Shown here in pieces: positions 46,391 through 59,315 of a DNA stretch of 64,000 nucleotides. The stretch is from the NCBI RefSeq assembly GCF_010093535.1, contig NW_022985211.1, forward strand, positions 358,754 to 422,753, read 5' to 3'. Positions within the stretch are counted from its first letter, which is position 1; every line of letters begins with the position of its first letter. The position numbers were made by a program, and so were the translations under genes. This stretch comes from Lindgomyces ingoldianus (taxonomy: Eukaryota; Ascomycota; Dothideomycetes; Pleosporales; Lindgomycetaceae). The notes under the pieces are model-generated. The model was given only the letters and a program-made list of their open reading frames with translations. It was not told where the DNA came from and did no database searches.

Positions 46391-46498
46391 AGCATTAAGC
46401 TTATAGTATATTCATTACTTTTATTAAATAAAGCTAACACTTAAAATAAGACTTTTACTCTTTATAATGCTGCTATTACTGCTGCTAACTAAGCTAGC

Positions 46499-46656
46499 TG
46501 TGAAGCTATGTAGAGCTCTAAAGACATAAGGAACTGGATTCAATTCATTGCTAGAGAAGTCCTGTGTAGAAGGCTATATATGCGAAATAAGTAGGTGAGT
46601 CTAGCAACAGACTTATGGTGACGACGCATCCGACTATCGTGTAACTACTGCAAACA
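46499..46656 (+). mobile_element. Solo LTR with one minisatellite unit (158 bp), copy 3
   Basis: TGTGAAGC start, CTGCAAACA end, duplication CTAGC (46494-46498, 46657-46661). It has a single 21-bp unit where the other copies have about four, which explains its shorter length. Confidence 0.9.
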
Positions 46657-47390
46657 CTAGCGCTAATGTTAATTCTGTTCTACATATAGAATAGCAGTAG
46701 CTAGCCTTACTAGCTTATAGTTTACAGGCCTGTACATTGCTAGCTCTTCTAAAGTAAGATGTAAAGTTTATATATAGCAGTATATCTTTTTGTTAAATAG
46801 CTTTATATAGGCTCTTATATATTAATACTATTCTTATATAATCTTATAGAAGGGTAGTAAACCACTTGTGCAGCGCATGCTATAGCGCTGTCTTAGGCCT
46901 ACAACCCTTCCTAGAGTACTGCTGCGCTAAGAGGCACATTAGTAAAGCATATAGTAATTATAAATAGCGTAACTATACTAGTTACTGCTGTATAAAAAAA
47001 AGGTAATAATAAGCTAGCTAGTAAACCTCTGCATTTAAGCTATAACTTAGAGATTAGTAGTGCTAGAAATAGTTTATACTAGTATCTTATCTTTATTAAA
47101 AATACATTTACTAAGGCTTTAGCTAATAATATAATAGTTGTAGCTTTAAGTATATATAATATTTTTTTAAAAGTAGTAAGGCACTTTAGCTATAAAAGTT
47201 ATTTATAGCACTTAGTTAAAGCCTTTACCTTTATGCAGTAACTAAAATAAGTGGCTATTAAATAGTAAAACTAAACTAAGCTAGTAAATAAAATAAATAA
47301 CGTAAATTATTATATAAAACTTACTACTTTTTAATACTATAAAGCTAATAAGGCTCTTAAAAATTAATATTAAATAGCTAAACTAGTGCT
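46657..47390. other. AT-rich degenerate DNA
   Basis: No element ends and no motif recognised. Short readable plus-strand pieces near 47220 (FTFMQ...VAIK) hint at old coding DNA but cannot be assigned. Confidence 0.35.
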
Positions 47391-49205
47391 TAACAGAGTC
47401 TACAACTAAATGTTCAACACAAGCAAGTGTTCAGCCCTACTACTATAAAGCAGCTAACTTACTACTAACTGCAATACATCAACAACTATATAGTTAATTA
47501 TCTTTAAAAGAGGCTAGAATTAACCTAGCTATTTAAGCTTTTCATAGAGATGTGTCTTTAACTAAGGCGCGCGCTGCAGCACTTTATAATGTTAATTAAA
47601 TAGCTCTTTGCTAACAACTTGTAGAGACAACTATGCAATGTAACTGTACAGCTAACAACAAGAAGCTTACAAAGCTAGAGAAGGGGGTAATTATTAAGCA
47701 TATACTTAATCTAGATTCCTAAGGATTTGCGCCTACTCTAAGTGCTGTATAAGAGATGGCTAACAAGCTTCTTACTAAGCGCAGCGCTTAACTAGCAGTT
47801 AAAACCTACCTTAACTAACTATATAATTATTAACAAGCAAAATGCAAAGATTTAGTAGTTATAAGTAAGCAGTTTAAGCTTAAAGAGGCTACATAATTAA
47901 AGTACAGCATTATAAATTAGAACATGTATAATTTTACTAAGACAAGCTTTTAAATAAAGGTTATATTAAGCTAGACAGTTGTTATAAGCATAGATAGACA
48001 TAATTAGCTAAAGGCTATACAGCTAAGTAACTGTAAATAGGTAATAGTTATTAAAGGCATTAACATAGATAAGTAAGTAATATCTTTGTACATAATTTTT
48101 AAAGGCAAGCATCACCTATCTGCCTAGTATAAGAATAAGGATATACTAAAGGACTAGGCTATTAGTGTTATTAATAACAGCTAGACAGCTAATATATATA
48201 GAATTATATAGCTAGAGCACTTTAATCTATATATAAAAGATTATTTAGTACGCTTTTAGCAGCTGCTTATTTTAAATAGCTATAAGAGCTATTACTTAGT
48301 TAAATTCCTAGAGCTCTGTAAGCAGAGGCGTATTATAGCAGTCTGTATGCTAGCACACGCGTTATATATTCTACAGCTGCTTAACGTTAGCTGCTTTTTA
48401 CTGTTAAAGCGCGTGTACAGTACTAAGATTAGCTAGTTAATCTACTACTAGATTAACTATATTAACAAGCTAACTTTTCTACTAGCCTTTAAAGCAGCAT
48501 TTAAGTGCTTAATTATAATAGATAATATCTACGCAGGCTTTAAAGCTACAGGGCTAGTCTTATTTAACCTAGAGGTAGTGCTCTTAAAGCTTAATGTACA
48601 GCTACCTAATTAGCTAGCTACTCTACCTCTAGATACTGCCTATAAGGCTTAAACACCTAGTAATTGTTATAAAGTTAAGGCTTAGTTAACTGTACTATAT
48701 AATTAAATTTAAAGGCATTAGAATTTATCTGTTTCTGCTATACTTAATTTAGCAAAGTAGCTAAGCAAGGGCGCTATTAAGATAGCTTATGTTACTGTTT
48801 TATAGTACAATTAAGCAGCTGCTTTAGAGAGAGCCTATAAAGCAGCTATAAAGCGCAAGCAGCGTAAAAAGAAGTAAATTTAGAAAGAAAGAACTCTAAC
48901 AAGTAGCTAGAGCTCTAAGTTAGGTACTTAGAAGCTTACTAGTACAGTAGGAGGTAGCAAAAGGCCTTAGAAAGAGTTAACTGCTAATAGCAGCGTAGCG
49001 CGCGTACAGCGCTCTACACGCGGCAACAAGCCTAGGCACACCTTATATACATGCAAATATAAATCTAAGGATATTAAATAACTCTATAGCAGTTTATTTT
49101 ATATAGTATCTTTTAGCCTTGTTAAATTAACAGTATTTAAAGTTTAATTTTAGTAGTAGGGCTAAACACTTGCTTGTGTTAAACATTTGCTTGTAGACTA
49201 TGTTA
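47391..49205 (+). mobile_element. Fot1/pogo-like transposon, family B, best readable copy
   Basis: TA duplications at 47391-47392 and 49204-49205; terminal repeats begin ACAGAGTCTACAACTAAATG. The plus strand reads almost in one frame apart from stops: a helix-turn-helix piece (GVIIKHILNLDS, then FAPTLSAV) near 47690-47750, NMYNFTKTSF at 47921-47950, VIVIKGIN, a DDE domain with CMLAHALYILQLLNV near 48345-48390 (consensus LPPHSSHxLQPLDV), and IIIDNIYAGFKATGLVLFN near 48510-48570. Nearly every stop is TAA or TAG at a conserved Gln or Trp. Family placement is therefore firm; activity is excluded. Confidence 0.92.
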
Positions 49206-49217
49206 CGTATAATTATA

Positions 49218-51084
49218 TAACGTACCTAACGGGTTGGCCGGCCACACGGGTTAGCCGGCCACTTTTGCTAAGCCCCCACTAAAACCACCCCATTCTAGCG
49301 CAAAACAGCCCACTTTAGCCCTGTATAGAGTAATACAACACAAGATATTATTTAGAGTCTACTTTTACTACTTTCTTACACATACGCAAGTTATGCCTAG
49401 TCTAATTGCACTACCTGCATTGCCTTTAACTTAGCTTACCTTCTTTAGCGCGCACCTGCGTCTTTAGCTTCTTCCTATTACTACACGCTCTAGACTCTTT
49501 TAAAGCAGTTAGACAAGCCCTATCTTTAACTATTAAAGTCCTTTCTGCCTAAATCTGCTTCCTTTTATGCAATTTATGTTGCGTGGCAGCCTTATTTACT
49601 GCTTAAAGCTCTGTAATCTCCTTTTACGCTAACACTAGCTTGTGCGCAATAATCACTACCCCCTTTAAGACCTTCTTAAAGGCCTTTACTATAGATGTTA
49701 GTAAGCTATCTACATGCCTTTAAATCTTTACCTTTACAAGCATTAATTATAACCTAAATTTAAAAGTATTGCTTAGGGTTTACAACTGCTAAAGCTTGTT
49801 ATTAATAGGTAGTAGTAGTAATAAAGTACATAACTAGATATTAAGGGCTATTTTAACCTATTCTAGGTTAAATAAGACTAAACTAGCGCCTTAAAACCCT
49901 TCTTAGATATTACTAGAAGTAATTACTACATTATAAGCGCGTATAAAGCATAGTAGAAACTTAAGTTTTATAATATAAGTAATCTAGTTACGCATAAGAT
50001 CTTTAGCTTAGCGCCTATACACCTTCTTTAAAAGGGCAAAATAACCTATATTAAAAGGCTATAGAAGGTGCAATAAGTATAAAAGTATATAAATAGTAAT
50101 AATCTTGTTCTTTTTATAGTACTACTAAAAATTAAGCAAGTTGTAGCTTTTATAGCTATTAATAATAAAAACCTAATAAGCGTTTACAACTTTTTTCTTT
50201 ATATGCTTATTAAAGTGCTTTAACTACTGTAGCCTAAGCTTATTTATTGTCTAGCTATTCTTAGAGACTATAATAACCTAGTTCTAAGGCAGATTCTTCT
50301 TCTTATACTAAGCAGAGAGGTAATAGCAGCTCTTAAAAATAATAAAGAGTAGAATAGCCTACCTTATTACATTAATGCCCTAGATAACTGTTGTCTACTC
50401 TCTATTACCTTACTATATTACTTTAGCTGTCCTTGTCTCTTTAAAGCTATAATAACTACTTTAGTTAATATCTAGCCTATTATAAAGCCTAACTTATTAA
50501 AGTTATATGTGTCTTTATTCTAAATACTATACTTAGCTTTTATGTTAGCTACTAAGTAAAACTAGCCTTAGATAACCTCTAGATCTTTATAAAGCGCTTT
50601 TTTATAATTATACTTATAATTAAACTTTATTATAAACTTAGAGCAGTGCTTAACCTACATACTAGGCTAGTTTAAGCTAACCTAGCCTAGATTACGCTTT
50701 ACGCGCAAGGAATTAGCTATATTAGCTACAGCTGTAAGCCTAAAAAGAAATCTATGTGTAATAAGCTTAAGTATATACTTAACAACTACTTTTTTTTAAG
50801 CTTAGTTAGATTTCTTAATTTAGGCTAGCATTCTGCTTCTAAAGGCTGTCTAGCGCGTTAATTACTTAGTGTTATGTAAGAGACATTATAGATAGCTACA
50901 GCGTGTTATAAAAAGAGTTTTAAGTCTTATTTAAAAGCCTAAAAAGCAAGCTATATCTAACATTCTTTAGAAGATTTAATCTAGTGTTGTTGTTAAGGCA
51001 TTATGTAGATAGGTAGAGTATGGTGGGGGCTTAGCAAAAGTGGCCGGCTAACCTGTGTGGCCGGCTAACCTGTTAGGTACGTTA
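49218..51084 (-). mobile_element. Fot1/pogo-like transposon, family C, full length
   Basis: 1,867 bp with TA at both ends. Terminal repeats begin ACGTACCTAACGGGTTGGCC and contain the GGTTRGCCGGCCAC word twice in tandem (49230-49260 and 51040-51070). Minus-strand transposase: zinc knuckle C-x2-C-x4-H-x4-C readable in the reverse complement of about 49384-49425, helix-turn-helix near 50700-50780. Degraded, though the terminal repeats keep CpG-rich GGCCGGCC. Confidence 0.9.
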
Positions 51085-51411
51085 AAAGTATTTTTTTATT
51101 TGTTTATTTTTAATAAAGCTTAATTTCTACTTTACTTTTTTATTTTACTAGCATCTTTTTCTATTTAACTTTAGTCTACTTTGTAGAGAGTTTATATAAA
51201 CAGATTTTATTCTAAACTATAATAGTTACTTTTTTAAAAGTATCTACTTTTAGTAAGGTTTTAATTATATAATAATTCTTAGCACTTTTTAACAAATGTA
51301 TAATATAATCTTTACTAATCTTTAAAATAAAATATAATTTAGAATAGTTTTTAGTAATTAAATAATTAAATAATATAAGCTTTTTAAAAAGGCTGTTCTT
51401 AATAAACCTAG
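51085..51411. other. AT-rich spacer
   Basis: Very low GC; the 72-codon minus-strand frame has no recognisable domain and overlaps the next element's terminal repeat. Confidence 0.4.
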
Positions 51412-51690
51412 TAACGTACACTATAGGCAAGTTGCTTACACACCTAAGTTGCTTACTTTTGCTAAGACCTTACTAAACTACTTGTTCTATACTAATGCAT
51501 TTCTAACAACACTACTTAGACGCGCTAAAAAAATTTTTAAATATAGCTTACATTCTAAGCTTTTAAATAAAATGTAATATTTTTAAAGCAACATGCTACA
51601 GCTATGTATAGAGTTCTTTAAAAGATAATAAACAACTAATGTACTAAACAACTTTTATAAGCTAATTCTACAGCTAACTTATAATAGCTA

Positions 51691-51956
51691 TGTTAAATAG
51701 ACTCTCTGCTAGCTAGCACTTAGTGTTAGCAAATGCGTACAAGACAGAGAGGTTTGCACAGTGTAAACATTGCACAGGGGTGTTAGGTAACTAGTGTTAA
51801 TTACTTCTTATTTTTCCTTTGTACAGAGGAAAAGGGGGATATCTAGATGTTTGCGCACAGAGGTTCGCGCACAAGCATTATGTGACATAGATACGTGATC
51901 CTGCTTGTGCGTGATTGCTTATATCTAGGCCGCAACGCTGCTGCTGCGTATAGACA
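51691..51956 (-). repeat. Left (3') LTR of copia-3
   Basis: TGTTAAATAGACTCTCTGC at the start, GCGTATAGACA at the end; 266 bp. Confidence 0.92.
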
Positions 51957-54900
51957 CTAGCAACTTTTCTTTTTGTCTAAAAAGTTACCTTCTGTACATG
52001 TTACCTCCCTTCTATCTATGTAAGTCTATCTAATTATATTCTACCTTTACTCTACCCTATTTATTAGGACTTGCCTTAGTAATGCTGTGCGTTAAAATAG
52101 GCTAGTTATGCTATGTAAATAGCTTTTTTTTTCTTTATTCTTTACTTTCTAAGCTCTACTATATAATCCTTTAGCTCTTTTCTCTTTTTATACAGTGCTA
52201 ACAGTAACAGATCCTTATAATAAGAAAAATAAGTGTGTATAATATAAAAAAAAAATAAAAAGAAATAGGCTTTATATAAAAGTGTTATTAGTCTAGTTAG
52301 TCTAAGGCATCTTTGCGCACAGGATCTAGCTAGTCTACAGATGCTTTTATCTAAACAGAGAGGTAGTTAGTTAGAACTAATAATTAAAAAGCCTAGTTTA
52401 GTGTTTTTTTTATATATACATTTACTAAGTTGTTTTTACTATTAATCTACTTTATTTTAGTAATTTCTTTTTTCTTATATAATTTATAAAGTAACATAAT
52501 GTTAATTATAAGTTACTTTTTACTAGTAGTGCTTAGCTTAATAAAGTAATTATATAGAAACTTTAAATCTATATAGATTACTACTAGAATTAGTAGTAGT
52601 TTAAGTGTTTATATAATTTACTATAAAGTTATACTAAGGGTAATTACATTATTAAACCCTCTAACTATTCTATATAGTTTGCTAGTAAGAACACTTCTAG
52701 TTACTCTTTTACACTTAGTAGAATTCTAGTGTATAATGTTACCTAGTATTTTAAAGTAGTTACTTTACTTTATATAGTTTTTATTATCTAATATAATTAA
52801 AAATTTTAGCTGTAAGCTAAGGTTTTTATTATTAGTAAATAATCTATTTATAAAAATAAACAGCTTTACATAATTAAGCTATAATAGTAGAAAAGTAAGA
52901 CTACACTTACTATTATTTATCTGCTATTAAATTTATGTGTTAAGTGTGTTAATATTATTATATAAAGAGTTTATAGTTTATGTAGTAATAGACAAGTTAA
53001 ATACTACCTTTAGTTAACACATAGATATAATATATACTTCTTTTGCATATTACTTAATATATTGTTGTGCAGCATTTTTATCCTTTAAGTTAATTATATA
53101 AAGGTAGCTTACTTATCTTTTCTAAGTAAAAACTACTATATTATGTGTAAGTTTAATCCTTTTACTGTTAAACTTAATAGGCTGCTTTTTTACTAAAATA
53201 GTTTTACTTTTTATATAAAACTTTACTTTTTATAGTTTTTTTTTTCTTTTTATATAAAATTTTTTATTATAATGCTTAAAGTGTTATTTATTTATAGGCT
53301 TGTAATACTAAAAGTGTGCTCTCTTTTATTAGTAATTAAAAAGTAAGAGTTGTATAAAGAAATATGCATGCACAGCTTTTTTTTATAGTAGTTATAATAT
53401 GTTTTAAACTAATATAGTCCTAATTTAGTAGCTCTATATAAGAGTTATACAACCTAGAGTATTATATTTAGTAAAAAGCTCTAGCGCATCTTCTTTAGTA
53501 GCTTTATGTATAGTGTGTGTATAAGCTTATCTATTAATTAGATGTATACTTATATAATATTATGTAGTTTAAAATGCATTTTATATATAGCTTTTAAGCT
53601 TGCTTTTATAGCTAAAAGTAGTTTCTAGCTTATCCTCTAAATAGTTAGTAACTAGGTAAAAATTTCTTTTTTTTCTTTATTTAAGTAGCTAGTAAACACT
53701 AGGTAGAATTTCTTATATAGTTAAGTTATTTTACCTTTTACTTTTTATATAAAGTAAAAGTTAAAAATCTAACTTTTATACTTTATTAAGTTATACACTA
53801 TAACTTTAAAAGTGCTATTAGTAATTAAAGTGTCTATCTTTATATAGTTTAATTTCTTAAATAGTTTTCTAAGTGTAGTAATTACACTATCTATACAGAG
53901 CTTAATAAATAAGGCCTAATTATCTTTCTTCTTTTAGGTTAGAAATACCTAGTCTAGACTTTATATAGGTTTTCTTTGCCTTTTACTTCTTCTAGTATTT
54001 ATATCTTCTCTTTGTACTAGTGCAGCATTGCTATCCTAAGAAGCTTAGTCTATAGTAGGCTTTAGTTCTGCCTTTGTAATATTTTTATAAAGCTGTTCTT
54101 TTTTTTTTTTTTTAAAAGATTTTTTTATATAGGGATTAGTTTATTTAGGTTATTTGTTGTAAGTAAGTTATCTTTTTTTTTTTTTTATAGTATAGTTTAA
54201 CCTGTGTATATTAAAGCTTTAGTAGGCTATTTTTTTTCTTAATAATAACATCTCTCCCTTTAATGCTTTTAATTTTATATAGGCTAGTCTAGCCTTTTTT
54301 CTCTCTTTATGCTATAATTTTTAAGCTAAGAGGAAAGTTAAAAACTTTATATGTTATAAAGCTATTATAAGTGTTAATTATATAATTAATATTTACTTTT
54401 ATATAGTTTTTTTAAAGTATCTTTATTACTTTTTATACAGCACTTGCTTATGTAATAATGTTTAGTAATAGTAAAGAGTTTAGGTTAATTCTTAAGTATA
54501 CTCTAAAGACTAGCAGCGTAGGTACTAGACTGTGTAGGCTAGCTGTGTTGTTTAGAGCCTTAACTGCTATCTATAGAATAGCCTTATTATATATACAGTT
54601 ACCTAGCTTAGTCTTTAGGATGTTAAATGCTTATTAAAGAGGTGTGTGCACGCGCTTAACCTTTCTAACTGCCTAATATGCTTCTACAGGCATCTGCCTA
54701 CATGTAGCTTTTATAATCTTTGCATAAGCTTAAAAATCCTTTAAAGTAAAGTTTATACTAAAGTTATGCATAATATAGTTTAGGGGTCTTTAATAAGTGT
54801 TAATCTAGCATTTACATAGTGCATTCTAGGTATCTTGTGTAAACATAGATTTTAGAAATGTAGCAGCCTAAAATAATGTGTCTATATTAATAACATATAA

Positions 54901-57604
54901 GACATCTCTATTATTAATTTATATAACATTAATAATAACTTTATAGTTAAAGTAGCTGTTATTTTTAATTATAAACTTAAATCTTTATAGAGCCTAGTTA
55001 TATAATTAGCAGAGATAGCAGAACTTCTTAATCTCTTCTAGCACTGCAGCATTAATGTTATAGCTAGCGCTAGTTAGCATTTTCTAGAGTCTCTCTATGT
55101 AGAGGTGTTTAAATTAGCAGTAGAGGCAGTAAAGTTTTAATTTAGTAAAAAAAGACATAAATTCTTCTTTACTAATATTAAAAAAAAGTGTCTTTATTTT
55201 TATATAATAAAGACAGTAGTTTTATCTTTACATATAATAACATTTAAAATATTATTAAAGTACGCACCTATTTAGTCTACGTCTACTAGAGATAGTAGGA
55301 ATAGTGTTAGAGTGTCTAGGATGTAATACATTATGTTACTAACTAGGTTAGTAATTTATATAGTACTAATTAATTTTATTAATTTTTATTTTTTAAAGCT
55401 AATACTTTTCTTTTTTAGTGTCTAGTCTACTTTTATATAAGAAAATTCTTATAGGTATGCTTTAAGTTATAACTTCTCTATAGTAGAAATTCTTACTACG
55501 CTAGTATCCTATAGTTTACTTTAGTATACTGTACAGTATTAATCTTTAAAGATAAACTATTCTGCGTATCCTTTAAGTTCTAGGCTATAGATGTCCTCTA
55601 TAGTTGCGTAGTAAAGAAATGTAGCATTAGTAAAGTAGTTAATAATCTTTTTACCTTTTTTTTATTTAGGTTATTATTATTATGTAACTTTTTTTTTTCT
55701 ACTTTAGTTTACTTTTAAACTCTTAAATGTACATATTTACCTTCTTACATGTTAGTGTCTTGTTATAGAATTCTTTATATAAAGAGATATATTAGCGTTT
55801 TATATAAAATTAATTTATATAAAGATAATTTATTAACTAACATTTTTCTTTATAATAAATAAAGCATTACTTTAATTATATAAAGAACTATAGTCTAAAT
55901 AATTCTTTATATTCTCTTAGGCTTCTTCTATGTTATTAATAGCTATGTGTACGTGGTAAGCTATATTGCCTATTAGTGTAGTACATGTTTTAGAATTTAT
56001 TTATAAATGCATTGTTCTATTAATTAATTATAACCTAAAGTGCTAAATAGAGGTCACTGTATAGTGCCTTATATATAAGCTTAATTAAGAACATTGCTTA
56101 TTTAAGTTTAAGTTACTCTTAGCATACTTATATAATAGTAGTATAAAGCAGTATCTTGCCTTAGAATTATAGACTAAGAGCTTTTTATATAAGAGTAAGT
56201 TTATTAATTATAGCTTTAAAAGCTTTATATAAAGTTTTTATAAAGTTTTTTTACTTACTTTATGTAAAGCTTATTATTATCTAATCTATCTAATACTAGT
56301 TATAGTTTATATTAGTATTAAAGTAATTATTAAGCTGCTTATATAGTAACTTTTATAATTATTCTAGACTAATATTATAAAAGTAGAACATGTGTGCGCG
56401 CTTTTTAAAGATATTAGGAAAGATGCTTGCGTATAATGCTTTAAAGATAGTAAGGTGTTAATAGAGCTTAATAAATACTATAGCCTTATTAGCTAGAATA
56501 TTATATAGTTGCTTTATATAGTTGTTCTTCTTTCTTTATGCTTTTTAGAATTATACAACCTTCTTAGGTATAAGGTTCTCTGCTGTAATATCTTATATAA
56601 GTAGAAGTTAGTATAGATTATACAGTAATTAAATTATATGCAGTAGGTACAAGCTTTAGGGGATCTTATGTAGAGCTGTGGCTACAGGAACATGTAGCTG
56701 CCTAGTTATGCTCTTATATAGTAAGCTATTACAAGGTAGTTATACTAATTATAAAGAAAGTATTAGGTTTATAAGTAATTTATATAGAGACATCTTTTAT
56801 TATGTTAAGACTAGCAATAGTAGTAATAGTTTTATATAATGCTTTAGTAAAACAGTAAACATGTGTTCTTTTTTTATAAGTCTATATAGTATAGTAGCCT
56901 TTATTATGTCCTTCTTAAAGCTAATGCCTTTATTCTGTAGAGTAGTAATTAGTTTTTATAAGAATAGTTAGCTAAAATCTTTAAAGTGTATAAGCTTTTA
57001 CTTTATAAAGTTGTCTTAAAAGTTTTTAAGAGTATGTATGTTTATTACACTTAACACACAGAGTTTTATAATTAAGTTAGCTATGTATAAATTAAGCTTT
57101 TTTTTAAGTGTGTTATTTAATAGTTTAATTTTATTTACTTAATTTTTAATATTTATCTACTTTACTAGAGTCTTTACTAAGATGCCTATAAAAAGTATGT
57201 ATTAGTTATATGTTAATATATTATGCTAGCTAGTTATAGATAAAGCTAGTGTTGCTTGTTACTTTATAGTAGTTAGTTATGCGTTATTACGCGCTGTCTT
57301 ACTTCTTATTGTACGCTACCTCTAAACAGCTTTATGCAAAAAAATAAAACAGACCTTCTAGTGTTAAACAAGCACTACTATTTATATAATACCTCTATAT
57401 AGTATTATACAGACAGGTTTTTTGCTCTTACTTAGGTAACTAAATAGAGATTTATAGCTACTTATATATAAATTAGACTTTATCTTTACTCTTACTAATT
57501 TATAGTTAAAGTAGTAAAGAAAAGAATTTTTTTTATACATAAACTTTTAAATAAAAAAGTATAAAAAAAGCTTTTTTTTTTATAGTATTTAAACTACTAA
57601 TTAG

Positions 57605-57870
57605 TGTTAAATAGACTCTCTGCTAGCTAGCACTTAGTGTTAGCAAATGTGTACAAGACAAAGAGGTTTACACAGTGTAAATATTACACAGGGGTGTTAG
57701 GTAACTAGTGTTAATTACTTCTTATTTTTCCTCTATACAGAGGAAAAGGGGGATATCTAGATGTTCGCGCACAGAGGTTCGCGCACGAGCATCATGTGAC
57801 ATAGATACGTGATCCTGCTCGTGCGTGATCGCTTGTATCCAGGCCGCGACGCTGCTGCTGCGTACAGACA
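57605..57870 (-). repeat. Right (5') LTR of copia-3
   Basis: TGTTAAATAGACTCTCTGC at the start, GCGTACAGACA at the end; 266 bp. The 3' half is GC-rich, keeps many CA/TG steps and includes the GCGCACGAGCA/TGCTCGTGCG inverted repeat. The 62-codon frame here is LTR sequence. Confidence 0.92.
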
Positions 57871-58700
57871 AGCTAGGTAATAATAAAAAGTAAGTAATTA
57901 TTAAGAACATACTTAAGCTATATACATAAGAATTTTCCTCTTAGCTAGTAGCTATAGCTAATATAGCTAATTCTTTACACACTAAGCATAATCTAGGCTA
58001 TGTTAGTATAAACTAGCCTAGTATGTTTATAAAGTGTTATCTAAAGCTTAATGTAAAGTTTAAGTGTAAGTATAACTATAAAAAAGCTTTTTATAAAAGT
58101 CTTAGAGTAATTTAGAGCTAGTTTAGCTTTTTAAAGAATATTAAAGCTTAGTATATTATCTAGAATAATAACATGTACAACCTTAATAAAGTAAGCTTTA
58201 TAATAGGCTAGATATCTACTAACTATACTTGCGCTTAAAACTTTACTTTAAGCTTTAGATAACACTTTATAATGTACTAGGCTAGTTTATGCTAATATAG
58301 CCTAGATTATACTTAGCGCGTAAAGAATTAGCTATATTAGCTATAACTAATATCTAAAAGAAAAATCCTTACGCATATAGCTAAAGTGTGTTCTTAATAA
58401 TTACCTACTTTTTATTATTACCTAGCCTTTGTAAGTTAGCTGTAAATTAGCTTATAAAGGTTATCTAGTGCGTTAGTTATTTATTATTTTTTTAAAGAAC
58501 TTTATATATAGCTGTAGCATATTGCTCTAAAAGTGTTGTGTTTTATTTAAAAGCTTAAAGTGTAAGCTGTATTTAATATTCTTTTAGCGCGTCTAAGTAG
58601 TGTTATTAGGAATGCATTAGTGTAAAAAAAGTAGTTTAGTAAGGTCTTAGCAAAACTAAACAACTTAGGTGTGTGAGCAACTTGCCTGTAGTGTATGTTA

Positions 58701-59087
58701 TAGCTTATAAAACGTATCTTCTAACGCTATATATAGCTCTAATTTACTATGTATTAGATATTAGCTAATATATAAGAGAGTATTATATGTAGCTATTTAA
58801 TACTATTAATTTCCTTACACTTATTTATTATCTTATATTATATAAAGTAGAGCGTTATAAGAATAAAGAGCTTAGCTATTATATAGCCTTAAATAAAAAG
58901 TAAAAATAGATGCTAAATTAACTACTAATATCCTAATTCTACTAGTCTATGTAAAGTAGCTTATATACAAAAGATAAGCATTTTTTATACATTTAAGTAT
59001 ATTTTTAAGATAGATTATCTCTTTCTTATCTTATATATGTTCTATAGGTATAAGAGGTTAAATTTAAACATTATAATTTAAATAAAA
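58701..59087. other. AT-rich degenerate DNA
   Basis: Extremely TA-rich; no repeat end, motif or frame. Continues on the far side of the solo LTR at 59311. Confidence 0.4.
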
Positions 59088-59310
59088 TGTTTGTAGTAAT
59101 CACACAATAGTCGGATGCGTCGTCACCACAGTCGAATGCGTTGTCACCATGATCGGATGCGTCGTTATTATAGTCGTATGCGTCGTCACCATGATCTGTT
59201 GCCAAGACTCACCCACTCATTTCGCATGTATATAGGCTCCTACAAAGGACTCCTCTAGCAATACATTCAATGCAGTTTCTCATGTCTCTAGTGCCTCACA
59301 TAGCTTCACA
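59088..59310 (-). mobile_element. Solo LTR with internal minisatellite (223 bp), copy 4
   Basis: Minus-strand reading starts TGTGAAGC; the plus strand ends TTCACA. Duplication TAAAA (59083-59087, 59311-59315). Four 21-bp units containing AGTCGRATGCGTCGTCACC. Lightly mutated in a nearly GC-free surrounding. Confidence 0.9.
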
Positions 59311-59315
59311 TAAAA

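Larger units (their letters stand above)
45788..46498. other. Lightly mutated islet and simple repeats
   Basis: Begins TGTTAGATATGCGC right after the broken family D. About 45788-45990 is GC-normal; the rest is AT-rich. It contains a minisatellite, a CGGAC-junction repeat and a microsatellite (separate entries). The 114-codon frame at 46100-46444 is mostly Asn/Ser encoded by the microsatellite and is not considered a gene. Confidence 0.5.
51691..57870 (-). mobile_element. Complete Ty1/copia retrotransposon (copia-3), 6,180 bp
   Basis: Two 266-bp LTRs (51691-51956, 57605-57870) and the perfect duplication AGCTA (51686-51690, 57871-57875). Minus-strand coding: the reverse complement of 52290-52460 reads the polyprotein end (EITKIK-INSKNNLVNVYIKKT), as in fungal copia RNase H C termini; upstream lie RNase H, reverse transcriptase (about 52900-53900) and integrase (about 54500-54900), in the copia order IN-RT-RH. 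A poorly readable 5' third (55000-57600) should hold gag and protease. Stops throughout. It is the reference for the copia-1, copia-2 and 44932 fragments. Confidence 0.92.
51412..58700 (+). mobile_element. Fot1-derived foldback element carrying copia-3
   Basis: TA duplications at 51412-51413 and 58699-58700. Removing copia-3 and one AGCTA leaves 1,104 bp, the same as the 13715 copy. Left arm 51412-51690 continues at 57871; the spacer with the YNF-coding piece near 58170 points plus; the right arm ends with TGCCTGTAGTGTATGT. Confidence 0.9.

Noticed and set aside
46100..46444. 114-codon frame with long Asn/Ser run
   Set aside because: The run is a translated AAC/TAA microsatellite, a reverse frame of similar length exists, and the surroundings are transposon remnants; no domain is visible.
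51212..51430. 72-codon minus-strand frame
   Set aside because: Lys/Ile/Leu-rich product of AT-rich DNA, overlapping a transposon terminal repeat.
57722..57910. 62-codon minus-strand frame with a hydrophobic start
   Set aside because: Lies within the copia LTR and runs into foldback-element DNA; it is LTR sequence.
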